Positions 43,316-52,132 of a stretch of DNA of 64,000 bases are shown here, in pieces. The notes under the pieces are model-generated. The model saw nothing but the letters and a program-made list of their open reading frames with translations. It searched no databases and was not told where the DNA came from. Origin of the DNA: Moorella humiferrea (lineage in GTDB: Bacteria; Bacillota; DSM-521; Neomoorellales; Neomoorellaceae); assembly GCF_039233145.1 (NCBI RefSeq), contig NZ_CP136419.1:1772001-1836000 (forward strand), written 5' to 3'. The position numbers were made by a program, and so were the translations under genes. Position 1 is the stretch's first letter; the number at the start of each line of letters is the position of its first letter.

Positions 43316-45028
43316 TTAAAAAGTTTTACCCGCCAGCATCAGAAGCTGTTCCACCAGCGGCCCCAGGGCCAGGGCCGGGAAAAAGGTCAGGGCGCCGACG
43401 ATGAGCACCACCGCCGCCAGTAAACCGGTGAACAGCAGGGTAGTAGTCTGGAAAGTTCCTGGACCTGGCGGTGCGGCTTTTTTCGCCGCCATACCGCCGG
43501 CGATGGCCAGAACCGGCAGGATAACGCCGAAGCGGCCGATAAGCATGGCCAGGGCAAGGGCGATGTTATAAAAGGGTTTATTAGCGTTTAAGCCGGCAAA
43601 GGCGCTGCCGTTATTGCCCGCCCCCGAGGCAAAGGCGTAAAGGATTTCACTCAAACCATGGGGGCCGGGATTTAAGATAGATGCCGTACCGGCCCTGGTT
43701 GCGGCCGCCAGGCCGCTGCCCAGCAATATGGTCGCCGCCGGTATAAGTACAGCCAGGATGGCCATCTTCATCTCCCGCGATTCGATTTTCTTACCCAGGT
43801 ATTCCGGCGTCCGGCCTACCATCAGGCCGACGATAAACACCGTGAGGATGACAAAGATCAGCATCCCGTACAGGCCGGAACCAACCCCGCCAAAGACAAC
43901 TTCCCCCAGCATTATCTGCAGCATGGGGATCAGACCTCCCAGGGGTGTCAGGCTGTCGTGCATGGCGTTGACAGCGCCGCAGGAAGCGGCGGTAGTTACA
44001 GTGGCAAAAAGGGAAGAGCTGGCGATGCCAAAGCGGACCTCCTTACCTTCCATGGCCGTGGGACCGCTCACCCCCAGGGCGCGGAGGGTGGGATTACCAT
44101 AGCGTTCGCTGCCGTAAACTACCCCCACAGCCAGGACAAAAAGGAGCAGCATGGCGGCCAGGATGGCCAGGCCCTGGCGGCGGTTACCTACCATGTGGCC
44201 GAAGGTCACGGTTAACGCCGCCGGGATGACCAGGATGGCCAGCATCTCCAGCAAATTGGTCAAAGGTGTGGGGTTCTCGAAGGGGTGGGCGGAGTTGGCG
44301 TTAAAGAAACCGCCGCCGTTGGTGCCCAATAATTTAATGGCTTCCTGGGAAGCCACCGGGCCCATGGCCAGGGTCTGCCGGCCCCCTTCCAGGGTGGTCA
44401 CCGTCAGGTAGGGGCTCAGATTCTGAATAACCCCCTGGGATACCAGAACCAGGGCGAAAATCAGGGAAAGGGGTAACAGTACCCAGAGAATGCTCCGGAT
44501 GAGATCCTGCCAGAAGTTGCCGATGGTCTTGGCCGAGCGCCGGGCCAGGCCGCGGGTCAGGGCGACGACCACGGCGATGCCGGTGGCGGCGGAGAGGAAG
44601 TTCTGCACCGTCAGGGCGGCCATCTGGGTAAAGTAGCTCATGGTCCTCTCGCCGCCGTAGGCCTGCCAGTTGGTATTGGTCATATAACTGGCGGCAGTGT
44701 TGAAGGCCAGGTCCGGCGGTACAGCGCGGAAATGCTGGGGATTGAAGGGCAGTACACCCTGGAGGCGCTGGATCAGGTAAACAGCAACCATGCCCAGAAA
44801 ATTAAACACCAGGAGCGTGGCAGCATACTCGCGCCAGCTCATCTCCCGGTCGGTATTCACTCCCGCCAGGCGGTAGATCAGCCCCTCCAGAGGTTTGAGT
44901 ACCGGGTCGAAAAGGGTCCTTTCCCCGCTAAAAACCCTGGCCATATACCGCCCCAGGGGTACAGCCAGGAGTAACAACAGCACCAAGTATAGAACTATTT
45001 GCAGGATATCCGTAATTATTACCGCCAT
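43316..45028 (-). CDS. kdpA: Potassium-transporting ATPase subunit KdpA
   Basis: A 570-residue channel-like subunit of the superfamily of K+ transporters. Selectivity-filter-like glycines occur in [18 protein letters not shown] and [16 protein letters not shown], and the N-terminus ([25 protein letters not shown]) is typical. About ten membrane helices. GGGTGGGGTGACAG precedes the ATG. It starts 13 bases after the tiny kdpF. Confidence 0.96.
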   Translation of the reverse strand: MAVIITDILQIVLYLVLLLLLAVPLGRYMARVFSGERTLFDPVLKPLEGLIYRLAGVNTDREMSWREYAATLLVFNFLGMVAVYLIQRLQGVLPFNPQHFRAVPPDLAFNTAASYMTNTNWQAYGGERTMSYFTQMAALTVQNFLSAATGIAVVVALTRGLARRSAKTIGNFWQDLIRSILWVLLPLSLIFALVLVSQGVIQNLSPYLTVTTLEGGRQTLAMGPVASQEAIKLLGTNGGGFFNANSAHPFENPTPLTNLLEMLAILVIPAALTVTFGHMVGNRRQGLAILAAMLLLFVLAVGVVYGSERYGNPTLRALGVSGPTAMEGKEVRFGIASSSLFATVTTAASCGAVNAMHDSLTPLGGLIPMLQIMLGEVVFGGVGSGLYGMLIFVILTVFIVGLMVGRTPEYLGKKIESREMKMAILAVLIPAATILLGSGLAAATRAGTASILNPGPHGLSEILYAFASGAGNNGSAFAGLNANKPFYNIALALAMLIGRFGVILPVLAIAGGMAAKKAAPPGPGTFQTTTLLFTGLLAAVVLIVGALTFFPALALGPLVEQLLMLAGKTF

Positions 45029-45041
45029 CTGTCACCCCACC

Positions 45042-45128
45042 CTAAAGCTCCTCGGCCCGCATCAAGGCATAGACCAGATATACCAGCAACGCCACGGCAA
45101 CTAAACCACCGAGAATAAAATCAAACAT
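45042..45128 (-). CDS. kdpF: KdpF, small stabilising subunit
   Basis: A 28-residue single-helix peptide beginning MFDFILGGLVAVALLVYLVY and ending ALMRAEEL. Position directly upstream of kdpA, length and hydrophobic helix match KdpF, which stabilises the KdpABC complex in the membrane. GGGGAGGAAGG lies just before the ATG. Easily missed because of its size. Confidence 0.92.
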   Translation of the reverse strand: MFDFILGGLVAVALLVYLVYALMRAEEL

Positions 45129-45465
45129 AAACCTTCCTCCCCTGCCGCTTTATTTTACCCCGGGGTGAAATTCCCGCTTACATTTTCCCGCTTCTCCTGA
45201 ACCTTTATCCTTCACTATAGCTTTCTTCTCCCCCCCCTGCCTGCTATCCCCGGACATTCCCCACACCTTCAATATCCTCCAGGCATTCCAGGTTCACTTT
45301 TTCTTAGCCCGGTTTCATGGTACGCGGTGGTGGCGCCGACCTCCGTGCAGGCTTATTTTATCTCCGTTGGCGATCAATTAGGTGTAAAGAAACAATCGCG
45401 GGGAGTAAAAAAAATATAAAGACGAAGGCAAAAGAAAAAGCCGCTTAACGCGTCCTTGAAATGAT
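45129..45465 (-). other. Long untranslated leader of kdp with long-range pairing
   Basis: About 340 bases without a gene. On the minus strand GCCTGC-ACGGA... opens and TCCG...GCAGGC closes a 114-base segment (45239-45352): GCAGGC/GCCTGC gives 6 pairs and CGGA/TCCG 4 more. Inside are GGCGCC and several GGT/ACC pairs. It resembles a structured leader; the conserved sequences of the c-di-AMP (ydaO) riboswitch, common before K+ genes, were looked for and not found. A downstream GGGGGGGAGAAG tract is purine-rich. Confidence 0.35.
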
Positions 45466-45509
45466 AAAAACCCCCAGCCGTGAGATGGCAGGGGGTAACG
45501 GTTGGGGGT
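45466..45509 (-). terminator. Terminator after hydG
   Basis: CCCCCAGCCGT (45471-45481) pairs with ACGGTTGGGGG (45498-45508) with one G-T pair. On the minus strand the stem is followed by TTTTTATCATTT. It lies just after the hydG stop codon. Confidence 0.85.
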
Positions 45510-45516
45510 AGCGGCA

Positions 45517-46920
45517 CTAGAAATACAAATCCCTCTCCCCGGCGGCAATACGCTCCAGGCGGCGTTCGGTTTCGGCCCGGATAGCCGCATTTGGTATCTG
45601 AGCCAGGTGCTCCCTGATAGCCGCTTCCCCTGCTTCCCGGGTGGCCGGCCCGGCGTAGTCCAGCAGGTATTCTTTAAAGGTCAGGATGGCGTTGGGCTGG
45701 CACACATGCTGGATCTCACCGGTTTTGGCCAGGGCCATGAAGCGGTCGCCGGTACGGCCGCGGCGGTAGCATGCCGTGCAGTAGCTGGGAAGATAACCAC
45801 GCTGGCACAGGTCGCGGATTACTTCATCCGGATGCCGGTGGTCGCCGATTTCAAACTGGGGCACGTCGTCGCCGTTTTCAGTATAGTGGCGGCCATAGCC
45901 GCCGACACCGGTGCAGGAACCGGCGCTAAGCTGGGAAATGCCTAAAGCCAACAGTTCCGTCCGCAGTTCCGGCGTCTCCCGGGTGGAAATGATCATGCCG
46001 GTATAGGGCACGGCCAGGCGAATGATGGCTACTATCTTCTTAAAGTCCTCATCGTTAACCAGATAAGGGAAATTATCCAGGCTAATACCGTAAGCCGGCC
46101 GCAGGCGGGGAACGGAGATGGTATGCGGCCCGACGCCGAAGGTTTGCTCCAGGTGCCGGGCATGGTAGAGCAGGCCCATAACCTCAAATTTATAATCATA
46201 AAGACCGAAGAGCACTCCCAGGCCCACATCGTCGATACCCCCCTCCATGGCGCGATCCATGGCCGTGGTGTGCCAGTCGTAGTCCGCTTTAGGACCGGAC
46301 GGGTGCATGTAGGCATAGGTCGGCCGGTGGTAGGTTTCCTGGAACAGGATGTAGGTGCCGATGCCGGCGGCCTTTAACTGGCGGTAGGCGTCTACGGTGG
46401 TCGCGGCGATATTGATGTTGACCCGACGGATGTTGCCCCTGGCCTCGGTTATGTGATAGACACGGTCGATTACCTCCAGGACGTAGTCCAGGGGGCAGTG
46501 GACGGGGTCTTCGCCGGCTTCCAGGGCCAGGCGTTTATGCCCCAGGGATTCTAAAATGCGCACCTCCCGCTCCAGTTCCTCCGGTTCCAGACGGCGGCGT
46601 TCAAATTTGTTATCCCGTCGGTAGCCGCAGTAGCGGCAGTTATTAACACAGTAGTCGCTGAAATAGAGGGGGGCAAAGAGGACCATGCGCCGCCCGTAGA
46701 TCTTTTCCTTTATTTCCCGGGCGGCGGCAAACATCTCGCGACGCACCCCTGGATCGTCATTCTGAAGTAACACGGCCACTTCGTAGGGCTCCAGGCCTTT
46801 GGCTTCCCGGGCCTTGGCAACGATGCGGGCAGCCTCATCTCTCGTTGCCCTTTTGGCTTCTTCCAAGTAGTCTTCTATCTCATCATGTTTGATAAAGTCG
46901 GCATGATAACCGCCCTGCAT
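45517..46920 (-). CDS. hydG: [FeFe] hydrogenase maturase HydG
   Basis: A 467-residue radical SAM tyrosine lyase that makes CO and cyanide ligands for the H-cluster. Radical SAM motif CVNNCRYCGYRRDN, preceded by LFAPLYFSDY; C-terminal auxiliary-cluster motif YCTACYRRGRTGDRFM. Other HydG/ThiH marks: LEAGEDPVHCPLDYVLEV and LFQETYHRPTYAYMHP. GGGGGA before ATG 46920 is preferred over ATG 46938. Last gene of the TM1266-hydE-hydG operon. hydF is not in the window. Confidence 0.96.
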   Translation of the reverse strand: MQGGYHADFIKHDEIEDYLEEAKRATRDEAARIVAKAREAKGLEPYEVAVLLQNDDPGVRREMFAAAREIKEKIYGRRMVLFAPLYFSDYCVNNCRYCGYRRDNKFERRRLEPEELEREVRILESLGHKRLALEAGEDPVHCPLDYVLEVIDRVYHITEARGNIRRVNINIAATTVDAYRQLKAAGIGTYILFQETYHRPTYAYMHPSGPKADYDWHTTAMDRAMEGGIDDVGLGVLFGLYDYKFEVMGLLYHARHLEQTFGVGPHTISVPRLRPAYGISLDNFPYLVNDEDFKKIVAIIRLAVPYTGMIISTRETPELRTELLALGISQLSAGSCTGVGGYGRHYTENGDDVPQFEIGDHRHPDEVIRDLCQRGYLPSYCTACYRRGRTGDRFMALAKTGEIQHVCQPNAILTFKEYLLDYAGPATREAGEAAIREHLAQIPNAAIRAETERRLERIAAGERDLYF

Positions 46921-46991
46921 GGAAATTCCCCCATTCATAGTTTAATAATACTTAAGCGCTTTTCCGGGTTCTCTCCGCTTTCTCTCCGTCT

Positions 46992-48107
46992 TCACTCCGT
47001 TTTATGGTCTTTTGTTAAAATACCAGTTACCTGAACCCGTAGGGGCTTTAAGGTATGCCCCGGACCCCGCCCCAACCGCCGGCCCAAGGCACGCACCATG
47101 CCTTCCAGACAATGGCGGCAGTCTTCCGGGCCTTCATTGATGCAAATCTTATTGGGGTAGATCTGGTAATCAGCGCGGTAGCGGGTCGGGGTCAGGTTAG
47201 GCATGATGACATTGGCCCCCCGCTGCAGGGCGAGCTGGCGGCCGTTGGGGGCCAGGGTACCCACCGCTGTAGTTGCCGGTAAATGGGCATATGGTATGAC
47301 CAGCCGGGCGGTAGCCACCACCCGGTAGGTGAGGTCCAGGCTCCCCGCCGGTTCCCCGCCCAGGGGCGTTGCCGGGTGGGGGATAAATGGGCCTAACCCT
47401 GCCATTTCCACATCCAGTTCCCGCAGGAGGATTAAATCGTCGGCCAGATCCTCCAGGGTCTGGCCCGGCAGACCGATTATATTGCCGGAACCCACCTGAT
47501 ACCCTAGTTCTCGCAGCCACTGGAGGCACTGGAGGCGTTCCTGCCAGCTCATGCCGGGATGCAGGCGATTGTAAAGAGCGGCGTTGGCCGTTTCATGCTT
47601 TAAAAGGTAGCGGTCGGCCCCGGCCTCCCGCCACAGGGCGTATTCATCCCGCGTCCTCTCCCCGACGCATAAGGTTACGGCTACCCCCAGCTTCTTTATT
47701 TCCCTTATTATCCCGGCCAGTACCGGGCCCGTATACCAGGGATCTTCCCCCGACTGGAGGACGATGGTGCCGTAACCCAGTTCCGCCCCGCGCCTGGCGG
47801 CAGCCACAATATCTTCCGGCATTAAGCGGTACCGCTGTAAATTAACATTGTCGGCCCGCAGGCCGCAGTAATAACAGCGCCGGCGACAGTAATTAGAAAA
47901 CTCGATGACGCCGCGCAGATGAACCTCGTCCCCGGCCACTCGGGCACGAACGCTGTCCGCCAGCCGGTAGAGAGCCTCTTCTTCGGCGCCGGGGGCGGCG
48001 GCCAGCAGGTTAATAATATCTTTTCTGGTGAGTTCCGCTCCGGCAGCCGCTTTCTCTAAACTAGCGGCAAATTCCTTTCGCACAGCATACCTCTCCTCCA
48101 CCGTCAT
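46992..48107 (-). CDS. hydE: [FeFe] hydrogenase maturase HydE
   Basis: About 371 residues, radical SAM enzyme acting in assembly of the H-cluster dithiomethylamine bridge. Radical SAM motif SNYCRRRCYYCGLRADN (CxxxCxxC), then GYGTIVLQSGEDPWYTG and ITLC-like VTLCVGERTRDEYALWREAGADRYL-type sequence, and the C-terminal ICINEGPEDCRHCLEGM Cys motif. GTG at 48083, with GGAGGAGAGG upstream, may be the true start. It follows the TM1266-like gene by 56 bases. Confidence 0.95.
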   Translation of the reverse strand: MTVEERYAVRKEFAASLEKAAAGAELTRKDIINLLAAAPGAEEEALYRLADSVRARVAGDEVHLRGVIEFSNYCRRRCYYCGLRADNVNLQRYRLMPEDIVAAARRGAELGYGTIVLQSGEDPWYTGPVLAGIIREIKKLGVAVTLCVGERTRDEYALWREAGADRYLLKHETANAALYNRLHPGMSWQERLQCLQWLRELGYQVGSGNIIGLPGQTLEDLADDLILLRELDVEMAGLGPFIPHPATPLGGEPAGSLDLTYRVVATARLVIPYAHLPATTAVGTLAPNGRQLALQRGANVIMPNLTPTRYRADYQIYPNKICINEGPEDCRHCLEGMVRALGRRLGRGPGHTLKPLRVQVTGILTKDHKTE

Positions 48108-48163
48108 CGATAAGCAACCCGTTCGTAAAGCCGCAGGCTGCAAAATTACAAGTTTCTCCTTCT

Positions 48164-48418
48164 TTACTTCTCTTTTCCCGTCAGGGCTGCCCGCACTTTT
48201 ACCCCCGGCAGGTTGCCCAGTTTTCCCGTCAGGGCACCGATGGTGTCGGTGGTCCCGTCCACGATTAAAGCGATAACGGCCACGCCCCGTTCCCGGTAGG
48301 GAATACCCATACGGCCGACGATGCAGTCGCCATAATCACTGAGGATGGCATTAACGCGGGAGGCAATATGTTCTCGATTTTCAATAACTATACCCACAAC
48401 TCCCAGACGATTTTCCAT
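48164..48418 (-). CDS. TM1266-family iron-only hydrogenase system regulator
   Basis: An 84-residue ACT/NikR-C-like domain: RLGVVGIVIENREHIASRVN, LSDYGDCIVGRMGIPYRERG and VAVIALIVDGTTDTIGALTG are typical of the TM1266 family, which accompanies hydE and hydG. It has no DNA-binding domain of its own and might sense a small ligand. AAGGAGG with 6-base spacing supports ATG 48418 rather than 48424. First coding gene after the attenuator-like leader. Confidence 0.9.
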   Translation of the reverse strand: MENRLGVVGIVIENREHIASRVNAILSDYGDCIVGRMGIPYRERGVAVIALIVDGTTDTIGALTGKLGNLPGVKVRAALTGKEK

Positions 48419-48484
48419 CCACATCCTCCTTGGCGTCTTTGTTTTTTATAGCCCGGCGTTTTCCTCCAATTCACTTAACCAACC

Positions 48485-48524
48485 AAAAAGCGCTTCCCGG
48501 TGCGGCAAACAACCGACAAGCGCT
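48485..48524 (-). terminator. Attenuator-type terminator in hydEG leader
   Basis: On the minus strand AGCGCTT (48524-48518) pairs with AAGCGCT (48495-48489), followed by TTTT. It lies about 65 bases before the first real gene of the operon, so it must be read through for hydE/hydG expression. Its 5' arm overlaps the stop codon of the mini-ORF. Confidence 0.65.
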
Positions 48525-48540
48525 ACAAACGAGTGCTCAT
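48523..48540 (-). CDS. Five-codon leader ORF (MSTRL)
   Basis: ATG AGC ACT CGT TTG TAG, preceded by the strong GGGGAGGAGGG at 7-base spacing. Its stop codon falls in the 5' arm of the attenuator-like terminator, so a terminating ribosome would cover that arm and favour read-through. The Shine-Dalgarno lies inside a hairpin closed by GGTAA (48581-48577) and TTACC (48545-48541), containing CCTGAG-G-CTCAGG. This is what a leader peptide in a regulated 5' region looks like; translation is not proven. Confidence 0.5.
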   Translation of the reverse strand: MSTRL

Positions 48541-48764
48541 GGTAATTCCCTCCTCCCCTGAGGCTCAGGTTGCCCCTTACCGCAGGATAACTTTGCCGCC
48601 CTCCCGCACCGGTGTATTTCCCCGTACGGTCAGGTTTGTTCTAGATCTATTTTGCACGATTAATAACCAAGATGCAACAAATTTTTCTATCCCTCCTGAA
48701 GGAATTTTTTACCCGGTGGCGAAAAAATATTCTTAAATAGAAGAAGCGGGAAAGGTGAGTGCGG
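48541..48764 (-). promoter_or_regulatory. hydEG leader region and candidate promoter
   Basis: A candidate promoter TTGCAT (48677-48672), 17 bases, CAAAAT (48654-48649) points toward the TM1266-hydE-hydG genes. The transcript would then run through a G-rich structured stretch (CACCGGTGCGGGAGGGCGGC and the GGTAA/TTACC hairpin) before the mini-ORF. No known riboswitch was recognised. The match to the -10 consensus is weak. Confidence 0.35.
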
Positions 48765-49196
48765 ATGGAAGAAATCCTGCAACAACTCCTTCAGGGAATG
48801 GAAGAGATTAAAAAAACATTACAACAACACACTGAGATCCTGCAGCAGCACACTGAAACCCTGCAGCAACACACTGAAATCCTGCAGCAGCACACTGAAA
48901 TCCTGCAGCAGCACACTGAAATCCTGCAGCAGCACACCGAAACCCTCAACCAGCACAGCAAGCAGCTAGACTACTTGCAGCAAAGGCAGATTAGAATCGA
49001 AAACCGCCTCGACAACGAGCTCCTGCCGAAAATCAACGTCCTGTTCGACGCTTTTGAGTTGCGGGGAGATGAGATTGCCCAGTTACGGAAACACCTAGAT
49101 GAACGCCTCGACGTAATCACCCTAGATATTAATTACCTGCTGGGCAAAACCGCCCGCCAGGAAACGGCCCTTATGGAATTAAGAAAGGCCAGGTAG
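48765..49196 (+). CDS. Coiled-coil protein with LQQHTEI heptad repeats
   Basis: A 143-residue protein. After MEEILQQLLQGMEEIKKT come about seven near-identical heptads (LQQHTEI or LQQHTET), then LNQHSKQLDYLQQRQIRIEN and a helical C-terminus ending in RQETALMELRKAR. The whole chain is predicted coiled coil. The heptads are encoded by near-perfect 21-bp repeats, so length can vary by slippage. ATG at 48765 (AAAGGTGA upstream) is preferred over GTG 48759. Function unknown. It converges with pfkA, and the short gap shows no clear terminator. Confidence 0.75.
   Translation: MEEILQQLLQGMEEIKKTLQQHTEILQQHTETLQQHTEILQQHTEILQQHTEILQQHTETLNQHSKQLDYLQQRQIRIENRLDNELLPKINVLFDAFELRGDEIAQLRKHLDERLDVITLDINYLLGKTARQETALMELRKAR
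48819..48965 (+). repeat. Tandem 21-bp repeats
   Basis: Seven units of 21 bp, consensus CTGCAGCAGCACACTGAAAT followed by C. Units 4 and 5 are identical, the first and last are degenerate. They encode the LQQHTEI heptads in frame, with His and Thr at fixed heptad positions. Confidence 0.9.
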
Positions 49197-49218
49197 TAAA
49201 GTACCCGGCCAGAGTTGG

Positions 49219-50304
49219 CTAATCATCGCCAAAACTGATGCCTATAGCCCGGGCCGTGGCCAAGAGCTGGTGATCCGGTGGTATGGTCCTGGGTTTACCG
49301 ACGGCCTCTTCTAAGGTAACATGGGAAATTGTATTGCCCTGCAGGCAGACCATCACGCCGTGGATGCCCTTGACGGCCAGCTCTGCTGCCGCTACGCCGA
49401 AGCGGGTGGCCAGGACCCGATCGTAGGACGACGGCGAGCCGCCCCGCTGAATATGGCCCAGAACCGTCACCCGGGTTTCAATGCCGCTTTTTTCTTCGAT
49501 TAGCTTCCCTACCAACTGACCAATGCCGCCTAAGCGTACCCGCTCTACGCTGCCCTCCACCTTACGCTGGACAACCAGTTCTCCCTCCGGGGACTTGACC
49601 CCCTCGGCGACAACGACGATGCTGAAAGGCTTACCCTCGGCCCGACGGGCTTCTATTTTTTTTAAAACGCTTTCAATATGCCAGGGAATTTCCGGTATCA
49701 GGATGACATCGGCCCCGCCGGCCAGGCCGCTGTAGAGTGCTATCCAGCCGGCATAACGGCCCATGAGTTCCAGGACCATGACCCGGTGATGGGACTCGGC
49801 CGTGGTATGTAGTTTGTCCAGGGCATCTGTGGCCGTCCTCACCGCCGTGTCGAAGCCGAAGGTCTGATCCGTGGCTGCCAGGTCGTTGTCGATGGTTTTA
49901 GGTATACCGATGACCCGTGCCCCTTTGGCCTTGAAATCCCTGGCCCCGGCCAGGGTACCGTCACCGCCTACCACGAGTAAAACCTCAATACCCATTCTTT
50001 CCAAACGTTCCACGGCTTTATCCGACATATCGCGGTAGGTGACAACGCCATTCTCTTTTATGGGAAAGTAAAAGGGATTGCTGCGGTTATTGGTCCCCAG
50101 GATGGTACCGCCCCTATGCAAAAGACCGGAGATGGCCGGCGGATCCAACTTGATGTAGCGACCCTCTACTACACCGGTATAGCCGTCGAGGAAACCGATC
50201 ATCTCATAGCCGTACCTGTTGGCCGTTTTGGTTGCCGCCCGGATGACGGCATTGAGGCCGGGGCAGTCTCCCCCGCCGGTGAGGATGCCTAGACGTTTAG
50301 CCAT
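49219..50304 (-). CDS. pfkA: 6-phosphofructokinase
   Basis: A 361-residue glycolytic enzyme phosphorylating fructose 6-phosphate. GILTGGGDCPGLNAVIR opens the nucleotide site, LLVVGGDGTLAGA carries the Gly that favours ATP at the key position, and GIPKTIDNDLAATDQTFGFD the Lys found in PPi-using or mixed-substrate forms; MGRYAGWIA follows. This G/K combination belongs to the mixed-substrate PFK group, so phosphoryl donor choice is uncertain. Last gene of the pheST-zapA-polX-pfkA run, 7 bases after polX. Confidence 0.94.
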   Translation of the reverse strand: MAKRLGILTGGGDCPGLNAVIRAATKTANRYGYEMIGFLDGYTGVVEGRYIKLDPPAISGLLHRGGTILGTNNRSNPFYFPIKENGVVTYRDMSDKAVERLERMGIEVLLVVGGDGTLAGARDFKAKGARVIGIPKTIDNDLAATDQTFGFDTAVRTATDALDKLHTTAESHHRVMVLELMGRYAGWIALYSGLAGGADVILIPEIPWHIESVLKKIEARRAEGKPFSIVVVAEGVKSPEGELVVQRKVEGSVERVRLGGIGQLVGKLIEEKSGIETRVTVLGHIQRGGSPSSYDRVLATRFGVAAAELAVKGIHGVMVCLQGNTISHVTLEEAVGKPRTIPPDHQLLATARAIGISFGDD

Positions 50305-50311
50305 GGATGTC

Positions 50312-52132
50312 TCACCTCTTCATCTGCCGGTTTCTTTTGAGTCTCGCCAGCAGCCGCTCCAGCTCCCAAGTGTTGACCACATTCTCCGGCTCCAGCCAAC
50401 CACGCCTGGCGGTAAGGACGCCGTATTCCATATCCGCCAGGTGACCGGGATCGTGAGCGTCGGTATTGATAGCAATGGACACGCCGTATTCTTTCGCCAT
50501 GCGAACGGCAGTATCATTTAAGTCCAGGCGGTCGGTGCTGGCGTTAATCTCCAAAATAGTCCCCGTCTCCGCCGCCAATTCGATTATCCTGGTCACATCC
50601 ACGGCATAGGGACGGCGCCGCCCAAGCATTCTACCCGTAGGATGTCCCAGGATATCCACATAAGGATGGCGCAAGGCAGCCTCCAGCCGAGCCATTATCT
50701 GGCCTTCCTCCTGGCGGAAGCCAGAATGTATCGAGGCGATGACCAGGTCGAATTCCTTTAAGATTTCATCTTCATAGTCCAGGGTACCGTCGGCCAGAAT
50801 GTCGACTTCGATTCCGGCAAGTATAGTAATATCTTCTAACTCTTCATTCAGGCGGGCTATTTCCTCCCGCTGGGCCTTTATCTGTTCGACACTGAGGCCC
50901 CGGGCCACCACCAGGGACCGGGAATGATCGGTAACCGCTATATAGCGGTAACCCCGCCGCCGGGCTGCCGCCGCCATGGCCGCTATCGTTTCCACCCCGT
51001 CGCTATAGCGGCTGTGCATATGTAGATCGCCGCGAATATCTTCCAGGGTAATAAGGCGCGGTAGATCGCCTTTCAAGGCCGCTTCTATTTCGCCACGGTC
51101 TTCCCTTAACTCGGGTACTATATAAGGTAAACCCAGGCGATGGTAGAAAACGGCTTCCTCCCCTTCCTTATCCCCCGCTACAGCTTCTATCCCCTTATTC
51201 TGGCCAATTTCTTTTTCATTATCCTCGGTCGAAATTGTCGCCTTACACAATGCTTCCTCTTCGGCCAGCCAGCGGGAGGTAACCAGCCCGATATCGGCGG
51301 CCCTTAATCCCCGGGACAAAGCGAGACGCAGCAAAGCCTGCCGGTGGGCTTTAGAACCGGTGGCATAAAATACCGCAGCCGTAAACTCTTCTGGAGGAAC
51401 CATGATAATCTCAACCTTGACCCCGAGAACCGTCCGGAAAGACAGACGGTCCGGTTCCCTCGCCAGCACTTCCTTAACCTGGGGACAGCGGCTCATAACC
51501 TCCGCTACCTGATGGCCGGGGCGCACCGCCGTCACCAGGTCGATATCGCCCACCATCTCGCAGCCGCGGCGGACACTTCCGGCTACGGCTGCCTGCTCCA
51601 CCCCGGGTATATTAAGGAGCTGGCTTTGGAAAATCAGGGCCAAGGGCCGGGCTATCCCCAGGGGTACCTGTTCTTTTGTCTCCCTCAACATCTCTATGCC
51701 CTTAAGGATGGCCAGCTCCGTTTTACTGCCCAGCCCGGGCAAGGTTCTGATGCGTTTTTCCCGGGCGGCCTTTTCCAGTTCTTCCAGGGTAGTTATGCCT
51801 AACCCCTGGTAAATCTGACGTACCGAACGGCTACCCAACCCGGGAATGGCCAGCATCTCCCTCAGCCCAGGCGGTACTTCCCGGCGTAAATTCTCCAGAA
51901 AAGTAGAACGGCCTGTAGTTAAAAGTTCGGCGATCTTTTTGGCCAGGTTTTTTCCTACTCCCGGTATCTCTTCCAGGGCATCCCGGGCCAAAAGGGAGGC
52001 AGCCTCTTCTTCCAGGTTTTCCAGGGCACGGGCGGCGCGGTGATAGGCCCTGACTTTAAAGGGCTCTTCTCCCTTTAATTCAAGCAAATCTCCCATTTCT
52101 GCCAGCGCCCAGGCTATTTCCAGGTTGGTCAA
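50312..52132 (-). CDS. polX: DNA polymerase/3'-5' exonuclease PolX
   Basis: A 606-residue family X polymerase. Helix-hairpin-helix motifs near residues 50 and 95 (IPGVGKNLAKKIAEL, IPGLGSRSVRQIY), a nucleotidyltransferase palm with GDIDLVTAV (catalytic DxD) near 200, and a C-terminal PHP domain (DLHMHSRYSDGVETI, AVTDHSRSL, ILGHPTGRML, INTDAHDPGHL) giving 3'-5' exonuclease and phosphoesterase activity in DNA repair. A charged, low-similarity insert lies at about 300-335 (STEDNEKEIGQNKGIEAVAG). Overlaps zapA by 4 bases. Confidence 0.95.
   Translation of the reverse strand: MTNLEIAWALAEMGDLLELKGEEPFKVRAYHRAARALENLEEEAASLLARDALEEIPGVGKNLAKKIAELLTTGRSTFLENLRREVPPGLREMLAIPGLGSRSVRQIYQGLGITTLEELEKAAREKRIRTLPGLGSKTELAILKGIEMLRETKEQVPLGIARPLALIFQSQLLNIPGVEQAAVAGSVRRGCEMVGDIDLVTAVRPGHQVAEVMSRCPQVKEVLAREPDRLSFRTVLGVKVEIIMVPPEEFTAAVFYATGSKAHRQALLRLALSRGLRAADIGLVTSRWLAEEEALCKATISTEDNEKEIGQNKGIEAVAGDKEGEEAVFYHRLGLPYIVPELREDRGEIEAALKGDLPRLITLEDIRGDLHMHSRYSDGVETIAAMAAAARRRGYRYIAVTDHSRSLVVARGLSVEQIKAQREEIARLNEELEDITILAGIEVDILADGTLDYEDEILKEFDLVIASIHSGFRQEEGQIMARLEAALRHPYVDILGHPTGRMLGRRRPYAVDVTRIIELAAETGTILEINASTDRLDLNDTAVRMAKEYGVSIAINTDAHDPGHLADMEYGVLTARRGWLEPENVVNTWELERLLARLKRNRQMKR

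Noticed and set aside
41996-43423. A 475-codon frame antisense to kdpB
   Set aside because: Its sequence is low-complexity Ser/Arg/Pro-rich, has no family match and mirrors the codon bias of kdpB, which is unmistakable on the other strand.
45129-45465. c-di-AMP (ydaO) riboswitch before kdp
   Set aside because: Conserved blocks of that class could not be found on either strand; kept only as an unassigned structured leader.
48819-48965. Regular repeats as a CRISPR array
   Set aside because: Contiguous 21-bp units without spacers, all in one reading frame of a coiled-coil gene.
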